A DNA stretch of 64,000 nucleotides, taken from the NCBI GenBank assembly GCA_017471985.1, contig JAFURE010000118.1, forward strand, positions 1 to 64,000, given 5' to 3'. Position numbers and translations under genes: made by a program. The notes beneath the pieces are model-generated. The model was not told the origin of the DNA, did no database searches, and was given only the letters and a program-made list of their open reading frames with translations. Below are positions 50,056 through 57,759 of the stretch, piece after piece; position 1 is the first letter of the stretch, and each line of letters opens with the position of its first letter. The stretch comes from Akkermansia sp. Lineage in GTDB: Bacteria; Verrucomicrobiota; Verrucomicrobiia; Verrucomicrobiales; Akkermansiaceae.

Positions 50056-51681
50056 GTGAATGTAAGACTGGCCATCTTAGCGGTTGTCATGAGCAGCCTG
50101 CTGACATGTTGCGGTGAGCGTAAAAGCTCGGCGCAGCGATTTGCCGAAGATGGTATTCTGCTGATAGGTAACAACTCCGAACCTCAGAGTCAGGATCCTC
50201 ACAAGGCCACCTCAGTAGCTGACGGGAAAATTATAGCGGCATTGCTCGAGGGTCTGGTGCGTCCGTCTGCGCAGAAAGACGGAGATGTGCTACCCGGTAC
50301 GGCTGAACGCTGGGAACACAATGAGCGTGCGGATGTGTGGACCTTTCACCTGAACCCGGCGGCTCAATGGAGCGATGGTACTCCGCTGACGGCGCAGGAT
50401 TTTGTTTATGCATACAAGCGACTTCTTCACCCGCAATTTGCCGGTCGATATGCCGAGATGCTTTACCCCCTGCTCCATGCCGAAGACTTCAATAAAGGCC
50501 TATGCCCGTGGGATGACGTCGGTGTTAAAGCTCTTGATAATCACACGTTACAGCTGACACTTATCGGGCCGACACCTCACTTACCCCGCTTGCTGCTGCA
50601 CTTCACCTGGTTCCCTGTACCGGCTCACAAAGTGGAAGAGATGGGAGGCATGCTGGACCGACGCAGCCTGTGGACACGCCCCGAGTGCTGGGTCGGCAAC
50701 GGGGCCTATGTGCTGGATACGCACCGATTCAACGACTACCTGAGTGTCAGGCCGAACCCGCTCTATCTGCGTGCCGCCGATGTCAGAAATAAGGGAGTGC
50801 GCTTTCTCCCCATCGTCAATGGATATACAGAAACCCGCATGTACAAGGGTGGCAAACTGCACATTACCAACAATGTCCCCCCTGAAATGCTGGCGCACGC
50901 CCGCACAGAATGCACCGGTGATTACTGTCAGGACCCCTATTACTGCACCATTTTTTATCGATTGAATACCACACGGGCACCACTCAATGACCTGCGAGTA
51001 CGCCGCGCCCTCCATCTGGCTATCAATCGGCAAGCCCTTGTAGGTAAAGTGGTGCGAGGTGCAGGTAAGCCCACAAGTACCTTCACTCCGCCGGGGGCCG
51101 GTTATTCGGTAACGCCCCCAACCGAACCAACCACTCAATCAGAACGGGAAGAGTTAGCTCGTCAATTACTGGCAGAGGCAGGCTATGAGGGTGGCAAGGG
51201 ATTCCCCGTGCTGGAACTCATGACCACATCGCGCGATGTGCAGCGAGTCATGGCAGAAACCATACAAGCCATGTGGGAGGAAGTGCTCGGCATACACGTT
51301 GACATTCGTTCCTGCGAATGGACGGCCTACAAGGCCGCCCAGCAGAATATGGAGTACGACATCTCCTCCTCCTCGTGGAGTGGCGACTACCTCGACCCGG
51401 CCACCTTCGTGGAACTGTGGCGCACAGGCGGCGGCAATAACTGCACCGGCTGGGGCTCCGCTGAGTGCGATAATGCTCTGGCTGCAGCACGCTCCACCGG
51501 CAATGCCGATGAACGCCGAGCCCACCTGCGACGAGCAGAAGAAACCATGCTGAGGGAAATGCCCGTTCTCCCGCTCTACCACAGCGAGCGCACCTATCTG
51601 CGTTCATCCCGTCATATCAGTGGCTGGCAACCGCGCCTGCTCGACAATTTCCCCCTCGATGCCGTTGAAGTTAAACCATGA
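50056..51681 (+). CDS. oppA: Peptide ABC transporter substrate-binding lipoprotein
   Basis: A 541-aa SBP_bac_5 family protein that captures peptides. From the GTG at 50056 it has a lipoprotein signal ending LLTCC (lipid Cys about residue 18). The family shows in SEPQSQDPHKATSVADGKIIAALLEGLV, WSDGTPLTAQDFVYAYKRLL, VGNGAYVL and LNTTRAPLNDLRVRRALHLAINRQALV. The WSGDYLDPATFVELW region near residue 430 is typical of OppA from the group that includes E. coli OppA. Two permease genes follow. Confidence 0.93.
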   Translation: MNVRLAILAVVMSSLLTCCGERKSSAQRFAEDGILLIGNNSEPQSQDPHKATSVADGKIIAALLEGLVRPSAQKDGDVLPGTAERWEHNERADVWTFHLNPAAQWSDGTPLTAQDFVYAYKRLLHPQFAGRYAEMLYPLLHAEDFNKGLCPWDDVGVKALDNHTLQLTLIGPTPHLPRLLLHFTWFPVPAHKVEEMGGMLDRRSLWTRPECWVGNGAYVLDTHRFNDYLSVRPNPLYLRAADVRNKGVRFLPIVNGYTETRMYKGGKLHITNNVPPEMLAHARTECTGDYCQDPYYCTIFYRLNTTRAPLNDLRVRRALHLAINRQALVGKVVRGAGKPTSTFTPPGAGYSVTPPTEPTTQSEREELARQLLAEAGYEGGKGFPVLELMTTSRDVQRVMAETIQAMWEEVLGIHVDIRSCEWTAYKAAQQNMEYDISSSSWSGDYLDPATFVELWRTGGGNNCTGWGSAECDNALAAARSTGNADERRAHLRRAEETMLREMPVLPLYHSERTYLRSSRHISGWQPRLLDNFPLDAVEVKP

Positions 51682-52607
51682 TTAAGTTACTGTTCAAGCG
51701 TATAGCACAGGGCGTGCTCGTGGTTTTCGTGCTCGAAACGATTACCTTCTTTCTGGTGCGCATGCTGCCGGGAAATCCGTTCCTGGGGGAAAGAAAACTG
51801 CCGCAGCACGTCATGGAGCAGCTCAATTCCCTCTACGGACTTGACCAGAGTGCTCTCGTGCAATACTTCAACTATTGGAAAAATATCCTCATCGCCGGTG
51901 ACTTCGGGCCTTCGCTTGTGCGCGAGGGACTGCAGGTGAGTGATATTATTGCGGAGGCCTTCCCCGTCTCACTCTGGCTGGGTATACTCGGCATGGCCAT
52001 CGCCATCGTCGTGGGAATACCTGCGGGCATGCTCGCAGCTTGGTGGAAAAACCGTTGGCCCGATGCCGCCCTGATGTTTGCAGCCATGTTGGGTATCTGC
52101 ATGCCGGCATTTGTGATTGCGCCGATTTTCGGCAAGACTCTTGGTATGCACGTACCGGGGCTGAGTGTGGCCGGGTGGGATGACCCGCTCTGTGCCGTAC
52201 TGCCTGCACTGACGCTGGGGCTTATCAACGCGGCCTATCTGGCACGTCTTACCCGTGGCGGCATGCTCGAGGTGCTCTCACAGGATTTCATGCGCACCGC
52301 ACGAGCCAAGGGAGCGGGGCCGGTTCGTATGCTGTTTGTACATGCTCTGCGCAGCGGGTTGCTGCCTGCAGTGTCGTATCTCGGTCCGGCTTTTGCAGCC
52401 CTCATCACCGGTTCTTTTGTTGTAGAAACATGTTTTCAGGTACCGGGCATGGGTTTGCACTTTGTGAATGCCACAACTGACCGAGACTACTTCCTCATTC
52501 AGGGGCTTGTGCTCTGTTACGGTGTTCTGATTGTGACCGCCAACCTGGTGGTTGACCTTGTATTAGTGGCTCTTAACCCCCGACTTCGCACACAAGGTGC
52601 GGCTTGA
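51678..52607 (+). CDS. oppB: Peptide ABC transporter permease OppB
   Basis: A 309-aa permease with six helices. It starts LLFKRIAQGVLVVFVLETITFFLVRMLPGNPF and has the coupling EAA loop (TRAKGAG in a family form: DFMRTARAKGAGPVRMLFVHALRSGLLP). Its ATG overlaps the oppA stop by four bases (ATGA). It should pair with OppC in the inner membrane. Confidence 0.95.
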   Translation: MIKLLFKRIAQGVLVVFVLETITFFLVRMLPGNPFLGERKLPQHVMEQLNSLYGLDQSALVQYFNYWKNILIAGDFGPSLVREGLQVSDIIAEAFPVSLWLGILGMAIAIVVGIPAGMLAAWWKNRWPDAALMFAAMLGICMPAFVIAPIFGKTLGMHVPGLSVAGWDDPLCAVLPALTLGLINAAYLARLTRGGMLEVLSQDFMRTARAKGAGPVRMLFVHALRSGLLPAVSYLGPAFAALITGSFVVETCFQVPGMGLHFVNATTDRDYFLIQGLVLCYGVLIVTANLVVDLVLVALNPRLRTQGAA

Positions 52608-53557
52608 TGAACATGGCAGCTCAATCATACACGCAAGGTAATTCTCTGTGGAAGGACGCTTGGCTGCGCCTTTCCCGCAACCGTGCGGCGATGGCCTCGC
52701 TGAGTTTCCTTATCCTCATGGTGATGGCCTGTTTTGTGCTGCCCCTGTTCCCCTGCATTGCAAACCCCAATGCCACTGATCTGAACAACATTGCAGGCCC
52801 CTGCTGTTGGGAGCACCCCTTCGGTACAGACCAACTGGGACGTGATTTACTGGCTCGCGTGCTCTATGGTGGCCGTATTTCCCTGTTGGTGGGTCTGGTA
52901 GCTACGGTTGTGGCGCTCATTATCGGTCTGGTATACGGGCTGATTTCCGGGTACGTCGGCGGGCGGACAGATGCACTGATGATGCGAACTGTCGATGTGT
53001 TGTTTGCTCTCCCGTTCATCGTTCTTGTTATTGTATTCTCACTCAGTATTGAAGAGCCCAGCCGACAGCTTACGGCCTCTATCGTTGAACTGACCGGGTG
53101 GCGCCGTGAGGCCGTGGCCCCCATTCTGGGACTGGTACCGCTCTTCATTGCTATCGGTGCACTCGGCTGGCTTACACTGGCGCGTATTGTCCGCACGCAA
53201 ACTCTGGAAATTAAATCTCAGGAGTATATCATGGCAGCTCAATCGCTCGGTCTGGGGCACATGAACATTCTGTTCCGTCACATTGCCCCCAACCTGCTGG
53301 GAACGGTCGTCGTCTACACCACGCTGGCCGTGCCGGGCATTATGCTCACCGAGTCCACCCTTTCCTTTATCGGGTTGGGTGTCAAGGCGCCGAATTCCTC
53401 TTGGGGGACACTCATCAAAGAAGGAGCTGACCGCATGGAGGTCACCCCGGAACTCCTGATATTCCCCGCTGTATTCTTCTGCCTGACTCTGCTGGCACTC
53501 AATTTCCTGGGTGACGGGCTGAGAGATGCCATCGACCCGAAGTCTGCTAAAGATTAA
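52607..53557 (+). CDS. oppC: Peptide ABC transporter permease OppC
   Basis: A 316-aa permease of the OppC/DppC type. Features are WLRLSRNRAAMASLSFLILM, HPFGTDQLGRDLLARVLYGGRISLLVG, and the coupling loop QEYIMAAQSLGLGHMNILFRHIAPN. ATG 52607 overlaps the oppB stop (TGATG). No ATPase genes (oppD, oppF) follow; the next gene has its own promoter. The ATPases must come from elsewhere in the genome. Confidence 0.95.
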   Translation: MNMAAQSYTQGNSLWKDAWLRLSRNRAAMASLSFLILMVMACFVLPLFPCIANPNATDLNNIAGPCCWEHPFGTDQLGRDLLARVLYGGRISLLVGLVATVVALIIGLVYGLISGYVGGRTDALMMRTVDVLFALPFIVLVIVFSLSIEEPSRQLTASIVELTGWRREAVAPILGLVPLFIAIGALGWLTLARIVRTQTLEIKSQEYIMAAQSLGLGHMNILFRHIAPNLLGTVVVYTTLAVPGIMLTESTLSFIGLGVKAPNSSWGTLIKEGADRMEVTPELLIFPAVFFCLTLLALNFLGDGLRDAIDPKSAKD

Positions 53558-53575
53558 ACAGTTTGACCTAACTTC

Positions 53576-53604
53576 TTGTCGGGGAGAAAGTAATATTGCA
53601 CAAT
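53576..53604 (+). promoter_or_regulatory. Promoter of the gcvT-like gene (leaderless)
   Basis: TTGTCG (53576-53581), 17-bp spacer, CACAAT (53599-53604), eight bases to the ATG at 53613. Confidence 0.5.
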
Positions 53605-53612
53605 GGCGGCGT

Positions 53613-54668
53613 ATGAAAAAATCGCCGCTTCACTCCCTGCACCAACGACTCGGCGCCAGTATGGCTCCCACAGCCGGGTGGAATATGCCCCGGCAATATA
53701 CTGATTTGATTCGTGAACATCTCGCTGCACGCGCGGCCTGCGGATTGTTTGATATCTCTCACCTCGGCAAGTTCCGCGTAGTGGGTAAAGAGCTGCCTGC
53801 CTGGCTCGATGCTCACCTGAGTAACAGTATAGCAGATTGCAGGGATGGGCAGATTCAACGGACACTCATGCTCCGACAGGATGGCGTTATTCTCGACCGC
53901 ATGACGCTGCTGCGCGAAAATCAGGAGCGTTTCTTTCTCATCGGCTCAGCCTCTCTGGCAGATGCTGATTTTGACATCCTCAGCAGACAAGTGCAGAACG
54001 CCGCTGTTGAAATCACGAACGAGACGGATTCGCTCTGCATACTTGCCCTCACAGGGCCGGACAGTAAACGAGTATTAGCGTCAACCTGGCATGAAATACC
54101 TATTCCGGCTCAAGGGGCATTCTGCACGTTTCGCCGGGGAAATCAGCGCTGTATGTTACTGCGAAGCGGTTTGATGGCGCCTGATAGCTTTGAGTTGATA
54201 TGTCCGGCCTCGGCCGGTATTGCCTGGTTTGAACAACTCATGGTTGCCGGAGCCGTGCCCTGTGGACAAATTACCGGCGAATACCTGCGCATTCGCAATG
54301 CACGGGCGAATATGGAAAATGACATCAATCACCTTACCCCCGCTGCAGGTTCACTGCATCATTTATGCTCAGAAAATAAAAATTTCAAGGGAGCAGATGC
54401 CATACGGAACGACTCACCACCGACTCACAGAATCATATCCCTGCGAAGCACTGCACCCGGCATGACATTCGAACCCGGTAGCGAAGTTCGTAATCTGGAC
54501 GGGTATGTGGTGGGTAATGTCACCAGCGCGACTCAGGCCGCAGCCGGTGGTCACAGCTACGCTATGGCCTATGTCAGTACCACTCATACAGCCCCCGGTA
54601 CCAGACTGCACGTAACAAGTGGGGGCAGTTCTGTCCCGGCAATGGTCGAAGATACCGAAGTTTGCTGA
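53613..54668 (+). CDS. Aminomethyltransferase (GcvT-like)
   Basis: A 351-aa folate-dependent protein that matches GcvT, the T protein of glycine cleavage. The start KKSPLHSLHQRLGASMAPTAGWNMP and HLAARAACGLFDISHLGKFRV are clear. The usual GGIIDD stretch reads DGVILDR, and ITGEYLRIRNARANMENDI holds a changed form of the RxExG region. The C-terminal barrel is recognisable (GNVTSATQAAAGGHSYAMAYV). No gcvH or gcvP is near. It could be true GcvT or a related folate protein of the YgfZ kind; the former is favoured by the N-terminus. Confidence 0.8.
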   Translation: MKKSPLHSLHQRLGASMAPTAGWNMPRQYTDLIREHLAARAACGLFDISHLGKFRVVGKELPAWLDAHLSNSIADCRDGQIQRTLMLRQDGVILDRMTLLRENQERFFLIGSASLADADFDILSRQVQNAAVEITNETDSLCILALTGPDSKRVLASTWHEIPIPAQGAFCTFRRGNQRCMLLRSGLMAPDSFELICPASAGIAWFEQLMVAGAVPCGQITGEYLRIRNARANMENDINHLTPAAGSLHHLCSENKNFKGADAIRNDSPPTHRIISLRSTAPGMTFEPGSEVRNLDGYVVGNVTSATQAAAGGHSYAMAYVSTTHTAPGTRLHVTSGGSSVPAMVEDTEVC

Positions 54669-54681
54669 GCCGGCTTGAATG

Positions 54682-54716
54682 AAAAACCGGGGCGAAGCCA
54701 AAAGGCCTCGCCCCGG
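54682..54716 (-). terminator. Intrinsic terminator of proS
   Basis: Read on the minus strand, CCGGGGCGAGGCC pairs with GGCTTCGCCCCGG (one mismatch), followed by TTTTT. It lies 16 bases after the proS stop and just after the convergent gcvT-like gene. Confidence 0.8.
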
Positions 54717-54731
54717 GGTGTTGAAACAAAA

Positions 54732-56252
54732 TCAATAGCTGCGAGCCCAGAGCACTCGGCGCGTGGTAGGACGCCCGGTAAGGATACAGGGAGCCTCGGG
54801 ACCGGAGCCCATTTCGCCGTGGGGGATACAGCGAATGGAGATACGCAGGCTCTTGCCAAGCTCCTCTTCCTCCTCGGGGGAACCATCCCAGGGGCAGAGC
54901 AACCAGTCCGCATCGGTACCTGCGCTGAAGTTAGCCTTGAGGTCCTCAAGGTTATCACAGGGGCGAATGTGACTGTCACGGAAGTTGAGCTGACGCTGCA
55001 ACAGGCTGTTCTGCACATCCTCGAGCAGTTCAACAGCACCGGCCACAAACTCATCCTCAGAGATGAAGCTCTTGTCGTTGCTGGCCTTATCGCGGCGGGA
55101 AATACAGACGGAGCCCTTCTCAAGGTCACGCGGGCCGATTTCCACACGTACGGGCACGCCCTTCTTCACCCACTCCCACTTCTTGGTACCACCATTGAGG
55201 TCGCGGGTGTCCACCTGCACACGCACTGGCAGACCATGGAAAGTCTGAGCGATGAGTTTATCGGCCAAAGCCTGGCAATGGTCGAGAATTGCCTGCTTCG
55301 TGTCGGCCTTGGGTGTGACGGGAATGATGACAATCTGACGGGGAGCCACACGGGGCGGGCAAACCAGACCGTCATCGTCGGAATGAGCCATAATGAGAGT
55401 GCCAATCATGCGGGTCGATACGCCCCAGGAGGTTGTCCAGGCATACTGGCGCTCATTGGTGCGACCGGCAAAGGAGATGTTCTGAGCCTTGGCAAAGTTC
55501 TGCCCCAGGAAGTGGGAGGTACCGGCCTGAATAGCCTTGCGGTCCTGAACCATAGCCTCAACCGTATAGGTACGCACGGCACCGGGGAATCGCTCGTGGG
55601 CAGTCTTTTCGCCGGGGATGGAGGGCACAGCAAGCACATCGCGCTGGAAGTCCTCGTACACCTTGTGCATGATGGCAGTTTCCTCTTCAGCCTCCTGCTG
55701 AGTTTCGTGAGCGGTGTGCCCCTCCTGCCACAGGAACTCGGCCGTACGCAGGAAAATACGCGGGCGCATCTCCCAGCGCATGACATTGCACCACTGGTTG
55801 ACTTTGAAAGGCAGGTCACGATAGCTCTCGAGCCAGCGGGAGAAAGCTGCACCAATCACCGTCTCGGAAGTGGGGCGAATCACATACTTGTCTGTCAGCT
55901 CGCCGCTGGGAATCATCCTGGTCTTGCCGGTTTCCGGGTCCTTAACAGCCTCCAGACGGTGGTGAGTCACCACGGCACACTCGGTAGCGAAACCTTCAGC
56001 ATGCTCAGCCTCCTTCTCAAGATAAGAAACCGGGATAAGCATGGGGAAGTAAGCATTGGTGTGACCTGTGCGCTTGAACTCAGCATCCATCTGCTGCTGA
56101 ATGAGCTCCCAGATAGCATAGCCCCAAGGCTTAATGACCATGCAACCGCGCACCTCGGAGTTTTCTGCGAGGTCGGCGGCTTTGATTACCTGCTGATACC
56201 ACTCGGGGAAATCCTCTGCGCGAGTGGGTGAGATTGCGTTCTGTTGTGCCAT
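54732..56252 (-). CDS. proS: Prolyl-tRNA synthetase, short archaeal/eukaryotic-like type
   Basis: Charges tRNA-Pro. The 506-aa chain is the short form without the editing insert found in most bacteria. Class II motif 2 (KVNQWCNVMRWEMRPR IFLRTAEFLWQEGHTAH) and motif 3 (GTLIMAHSDDDGLVCPPRVAP) are present, as is the anticodon domain and a C-terminal domain ending in Tyr (RRVLWARSY), as in type 3 enzymes. A leaderless-type promoter precedes the ATG. Confidence 0.96.
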   Translation of the reverse strand: MAQQNAISPTRAEDFPEWYQQVIKAADLAENSEVRGCMVIKPWGYAIWELIQQQMDAEFKRTGHTNAYFPMLIPVSYLEKEAEHAEGFATECAVVTHHRLEAVKDPETGKTRMIPSGELTDKYVIRPTSETVIGAAFSRWLESYRDLPFKVNQWCNVMRWEMRPRIFLRTAEFLWQEGHTAHETQQEAEEETAIMHKVYEDFQRDVLAVPSIPGEKTAHERFPGAVRTYTVEAMVQDRKAIQAGTSHFLGQNFAKAQNISFAGRTNERQYAWTTSWGVSTRMIGTLIMAHSDDDGLVCPPRVAPRQIVIIPVTPKADTKQAILDHCQALADKLIAQTFHGLPVRVQVDTRDLNGGTKKWEWVKKGVPVRVEIGPRDLEKGSVCISRRDKASNDKSFISEDEFVAGAVELLEDVQNSLLQRQLNFRDSHIRPCDNLEDLKANFSAGTDADWLLCPWDGSPEEEEELGKSLRISIRCIPHGEMGSGPEAPCILTGRPTTRRVLWARSY

Positions 56253-56261
56253 ACGGAATTG

Positions 56262-56290
56262 ATTATGCTATGTTGTTCAAAAAATGTCAA
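56262..56290 (-). promoter_or_regulatory. Promoter of proS (near-leaderless)
   Basis: On the minus strand consensus TTGACA (56285-56290), 17-bp spacer, CATAAT (56262-56267), nine bases to the ATG at 56252. Confidence 0.65.
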
Positions 56291-56295
56291 TGATT

Positions 56296-56991
56296 TTAAT
56301 CAGGTTGATTCTGCATGCAGCGGTAATTGAAAAGCGCCAGAGCTCCCATGACGAAAACCATCCACAGCGAGCCCAGAATCAGGAAAAAGAATGTCAGAAA
56401 ACACGCAAAGGCAAGACTTAAGCGGTGCATGGACTGAGCAGAGCGCATAAGACCGTGCATAATCTGCCCTCCGTCCAGCGGGAACACAGGCAGCAGGTTC
56501 AGCAGGCTCCACCATACGCTTATCTGCACCAGATAAAGCGCAAATACCATCACCATGGGCGGATACATCTCCATGAATACAGCAGGAATCTGCCCCTGCA
56601 GGAGTCCGCCCAGCACAGCAAGGGCATCCGCAGGATTGCCAAGAATAAAGGTGAGAACGATAGTCACCAGCATCACCGGCAACAGAGAAGCGAGAGGCCC
56701 GGCTGCCGTCATTAAAATACCCTGCGTACGGGTCAAACGTGCACTCTCATTGCAGGAATCAGCTCCGAGCCATGCCAAATAAATCTCCGGCTGACCACCA
56801 CCAAGACATCGCCCCACCAGCGAGTGCCCCATTTCATGTGTCAGCAGACAAAGGAAAAGAGCCACAGCAAACAGCGCCACCCCCGGCACACCCGCAGAAA
56901 AACCGGTAAAGAGGGCACCCAAAAGTAACAGCATCACCCACAGCGAGGGATGAATGGTAACCTGTACCCTGAATAAAGTGAAGCTAATCAT
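56296..56991 (-). CDS. Site-2-type (M50) membrane metalloprotease
   Basis: A 231-aa membrane protein of the M50 group, which cut proteins within the membrane. It has the zinc motif LLTHEMGHSLVGR (HExxH) in the second hydrophobic segment and the third ligand in LLPVFPLDGGQIMHGL. Six hydrophobic segments are seen and there is no PDZ domain, fitting the small SpoIVFB/YwhC-like class. Its substrate is unknown. Confidence 0.88.
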   Translation of the reverse strand: MISFTLFRVQVTIHPSLWVMLLLLGALFTGFSAGVPGVALFAVALFLCLLTHEMGHSLVGRCLGGGQPEIYLAWLGADSCNESARLTRTQGILMTAAGPLASLLPVMLVTIVLTFILGNPADALAVLGGLLQGQIPAVFMEMYPPMVMVFALYLVQISVWWSLLNLLPVFPLDGGQIMHGLMRSAQSMHRLSLAFACFLTFFFLILGSLWMVFVMGALALFNYRCMQNQPD

Positions 56992-57002
56992 GTGTGCTGC
57001 TT

Positions 57003-57031
57003 ATTTTATGCCGCGTCAAGTCAGTAAACAA
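57003..57031 (-). promoter_or_regulatory. Possible promoter of the M50 protease gene
   Basis: On the minus strand TTGTTT (57026-57031), 17-bp spacer, TAAAAT (57003-57008), 11 bases to the ATG at 56991. Confidence 0.45.
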
Positions 57032-57115
57032 GCCACACGCACGCCATACAGCCCATCATGTCAGAAAAAACAGACATTATGAGCCGGATTTTCTCTTAAC
57101 TGCGCAGAAACAGAG

Positions 57116-57757
57116 TCATCGCAGCAGAGCATAGGCCAGAATATTGGCGTTTATCTGCCGGGCATTTCCAAGCTCACTTCCACCGCAACAACAGCAGTTG
57201 CGGGAATTGGCGCTGTCGTTTAAGCCATCTGCTGAGTAAATGATAACCAGCTTTCCATTGTGAGTCACGCCCTCCAGATGACCGGCTGTCGGTCGAGCCC
57301 CGGCCTGAAGAGCCGTGATGGGAAAAACGGTTGAAAATACCGGGTGAGACATGGCAATGGGTTGCAGGGACTGCTCACCGAACAGGGCTGACATCTCCCT
57401 CCGGAACGCCCTGTCCCACTCTGCGCTGGAGCAACCGGCAGATGCGAGCAGAAAACCGCCGCCCTCCACGAACTTTTTCAAGTTCTCACGTTCCTTTGCC
57501 GTCAGCGTGAAATTACCTTCTCCCGTCATTACGACAAAAGGAAAACGGAACAACTCGTCATTATCCATACGCACGGCACGAAAGCTACGAGAGGTATTGA
57601 TACCCGTGCGTTGCTGAACTGTACTCAGAAACTCGTCACTGAAGCAGCGCGAGGTCTTGGTGCCTGCGTAAATGAGGTTGCCACACTGAACCACTCCCTC
57701 CTTTGCTATCAGAGGAAGGGCCATCACTAAGAATAAAATGATAATGAGCTGTTTCAT
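57116..57757 (-). CDS. DUF4159-type secreted protein
   Basis: A 213-aa exported protein (signal MKQLIIILFLVMALPLIA). It resembles DUF4159: a glutamine amidotransferase-like fold with FVVMTGEGNFTLTAKERENLKKFVEGGGFLLASAGC, and a cysteine cluster NCCCCGGSELGNARQINANILAYAL at the C-terminus. The cluster of four adjacent cysteines could bind a metal. It is the last gene of the BatA-type cluster, two bases after the DUF4175-like gene. Confidence 0.8.
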   Translation of the reverse strand: MKQLIIILFLVMALPLIAKEGVVQCGNLIYAGTKTSRCFSDEFLSTVQQRTGINTSRSFRAVRMDNDELFRFPFVVMTGEGNFTLTAKERENLKKFVEGGGFLLASAGCSSAEWDRAFRREMSALFGEQSLQPIAMSHPVFSTVFPITALQAGARPTAGHLEGVTHNGKLVIIYSADGLNDSANSRNCCCCGGSELGNARQINANILAYALLR

Positions 57758-57759
57758 TG

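Noticed and set aside
54675-56231. 518-codon open frame antisense to proS
   Set aside because: proS is certain on the minus strand. The antisense frame has no promoter or family resemblance.
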